A stretch of DNA of 64,000 bases from Phototrophicus methaneseepsis (lineage in GTDB: Bacteria; Chloroflexota; Anaerolineae; Aggregatilineales; Phototrophicaceae). A program made the position numbers and the translations under genes. Shown piece after piece: positions 62,334 to 64,000 of the stretch. Below the pieces are notes generated by a model, which was not told the DNA's origin, ran no database searches, and saw only the letters and a program-made list of their open reading frames with translations. The stretch is taken from the NCBI RefSeq assembly GCF_015500095.1, contig NZ_CP062983.1, positions 3,100,001-3,164,000 of the forward strand, read 5' to 3'. Positions within the stretch are counted from its first letter, which is position 1; the number at the start of each line of letters is the position of its first letter.

Positions 62334-64000
62334 GTACAGATAACCGTCTCGCGCAGGATTACGAGGCACTCAGACGGCGAGAATACACGCTTATTGATGA
62401 TCTGTTGGGCGTGCTGCCGAAAATTGAAAAGTTAGGTGAGGACCGCGTGGGGCAGGTGCGTGATGCCATGTTCCATGCCGATCACCCCTTCTTGATGGTG
62501 TTTGTGGGGCCCTTTAGCTCGGGTAAATCCAGCCTGATTAACGCCTTACTTGGCGCGAAGGATTTGCTCAAAATTGGCCCGACGCCCACCACAGATCGCA
62601 TCAGTATTTTGCGCTGGGGCGATGAACCCCAGGATATGAACTCCGGCAGCCGGGTGGATACTGTCTTTTACCCATCGCCGCTGCTGCGTAAAGTCAGTTT
62701 TGTTGATACGCCTGGTTTGGAATCTGTCTTCCAGCACCATGAAGAGACGACGCGTCGTTTTTTGCACCGCAGTGATGTCGTTATGCTGGTCATGCTGGCG
62801 ACGCAGGCCATGTCACAGGCCAACATTGATTATATGAAGACACTCCGTGAGTATGGCAAGAAGATTATCATCGTCATTAATCAGTCTGATTTGCTCAGTG
62901 ACGAAGACCGTGAAACTGTGCGCCAATATGTAGCCGATCAATGCCGCGATCTGCTAGGTATTGAGCCGCCTATCTGGCTGGTGAGCGCTAAGCAGGGCAC
63001 ACAGGCTCGTAGTGCGGGTACCTTTGACGAAGCGCTCTGGAAGCAAAGCGGAATGCAGCAATTTGAGGATTACATCGAGAAGCAGCTCAGTGACGCTGAT
63101 CGCTTGCGCCAGAAGCTGCAAACGCCGCTGCAAATCGTCCAGAATGTGCATGGCGCTGCGTTGGAAGCCGTGAAGGATAACCAATCGACTTTTGACCAAT
63201 ATCGCAGCATCAGCGATAACATTGACCAACAGCTAAAGTCACAGCGGCGCGGCCAGGAGAAGGCCGTTCGTGAAGTTATGGCGGAGGTCGAAGCGCAGTT
63301 CAAGGATACCGCTGATCGCAGTGGTGAAGCGCTGCACGATGTTTTCAGGATGGGGTTGGCTCTACCATCATTCGGACGTGGTGTGTTGGAGTTGTTCGGC
63401 ATTGCCCGTTTGTTCCGCCGTAATGATGCGCCATCGCACATGGAACAGGCCTTTAGCAAATATAAGGTCTTTGAGCCAATTGATAACCTGCCAGAAGTGG
63501 TTGATAAATTAGCCCCACGCCTCGAAGCGCAGGATATGCAGGATATTGATAATCTGGTTCGCTACGGCCAGGGAGAAATCCAAAAGTTGCCGGAAGAACT
63601 GCGCAGCAAGATCATCGGACGGATTCAGGCGCCTGCGGTTTATGATCGTAAAGAATTGCTCAACTTACGCGAGCCGCTGGAGTTGATAGAGGATGAGGCA
63701 CGCGTCCTTGAGACTGAGAAGATCGAGCAGGCTCGTCGGACGACCTTGCTCTATCTGGCAATCTGGGAACTGATTTCTTTTGTGTTGTTGATTGCGCTGT
63801 TAGGGGCGTGGGGCGCGCTGGATGCAGCCAGTGATTTGCCACTCAATATCATTATGCTCATTGTGGTGTTGGGTGCGATTGTCGGCGGCTTTGCGGCGCT
63901 GCCGCTGCGCGGACGTATGCTGCACGTGCAATATGTGAACCGGCTGCACAAGTTGCAGAATCGCTATGTTGAAGCCCTGCGCCAAGCCGCAGACCGGCAG
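62334..64000 (+). CDS. Dynamin-like GTPase (3' end outside window)
   Basis: About 555 residues are visible from a TTG start; an in-frame stop at 62325 rules out a longer N-terminus. The GTPase domain has P-loop GPFSSGKSS (62-70), DTPGLES (128-134) and NQSD (186-189), in dynamin-family spacing. A long helical stalk follows (about 240-460), then two hydrophobic segments (about 470-495 and 505-530) that would anchor it in the membrane. It probably remodels or protects membranes. It is divergent from lysA. Confidence 0.87.

Noticed and set aside
1-64000. CRISPR arrays, insertion sequences, prophage or rRNA genes
   Set aside because: No regularly spaced repeat arrays, transposase or integrase motifs, or rRNA sequence were recognised when reading through the window.

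Overview
The window looks like a chromosomal segment of a member of the Chloroflexota, probably an Anaerolineae-type lineage. This is an inference from gene style: Thr/Pro-rich lipoprotein linkers, PucR-type regulators, many TPR/FHA proteins, moderate GC, a GltB with an atypical N-terminus, and lineage-restricted unknown genes between standard housekeeping genes. No rRNA, insertion sequence, phage gene or CRISPR array was seen. Almost everything reads as core genome.

Layout. 1-3182 (minus): a GldA/GldF/GldG-like ABC exporter operon that runs off the left edge. 3183-3719: a long leader with an Arg-rich mini-ORF and a perfect 13-bp terminator just ahead of argC. 3720-12550 (plus): argC-argB-argD-argJ, then carA-carB, covering glutamate to N-acetylornithine/ornithine plus carbamoyl phosphate. 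12531-19510: a membrane protein, a HEAT-repeat protein, an Hsp70-like ATPase, a uridine-kinase-like nucleoside kinase and an FHA protein. 19666-23655: hpt, a tRNA nucleotidyltransferase, rsmD, a URO-D-like protein and a small TPR protein. 23785-28591: a large membrane protein, two GNAT acetyltransferases, an AlaX-type editing protein and an unknown partner. 28650-32515: five consecutive membrane/TPR proteins of unknown role.

32779-35970 is ileS, with a structured leader and an altered class I signature (GSHH instead of HxGH). 36163-44699 holds two paralogous PucR-type regulators on either side of glutamate synthase gltB. 44825-47227 has a small membrane protein, a lipoprotein and an LCP-family protein. 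47318-49948 (minus) is a three-gene locus of unrecognised proteins with winged-helix-like segments. 50475-54540 is the conserved rpmH-rnpA-yidD-yidC-khpB order, interrupted by a beta-propeller lipoprotein; rpmH (59 aa) is very short but clear. 54546-58214 encodes a PfkB kinase, an amidohydrolase and an M29 aminopeptidase. uvrB (minus) has a GAAC-N4-GTTC SOS-type box downstream of its -10. Two CAU tRNAs (initiator fMet and a second Met/Ile2-type) precede lysA, and a dynamin-like GTPase runs off the right edge.

The strongest candidates for something new are, in order: the putative arginine attenuator ahead of argC; the GSHH-type IleRS with its switch-like leader RNA; the three-gene winged-helix-like locus at 47.3-49.9 kb; the five-gene TPR/membrane cluster; and the SOS-type box at uvrB. 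All RNA-structure statements come from reading complementary segments by eye, not from folding calculations.
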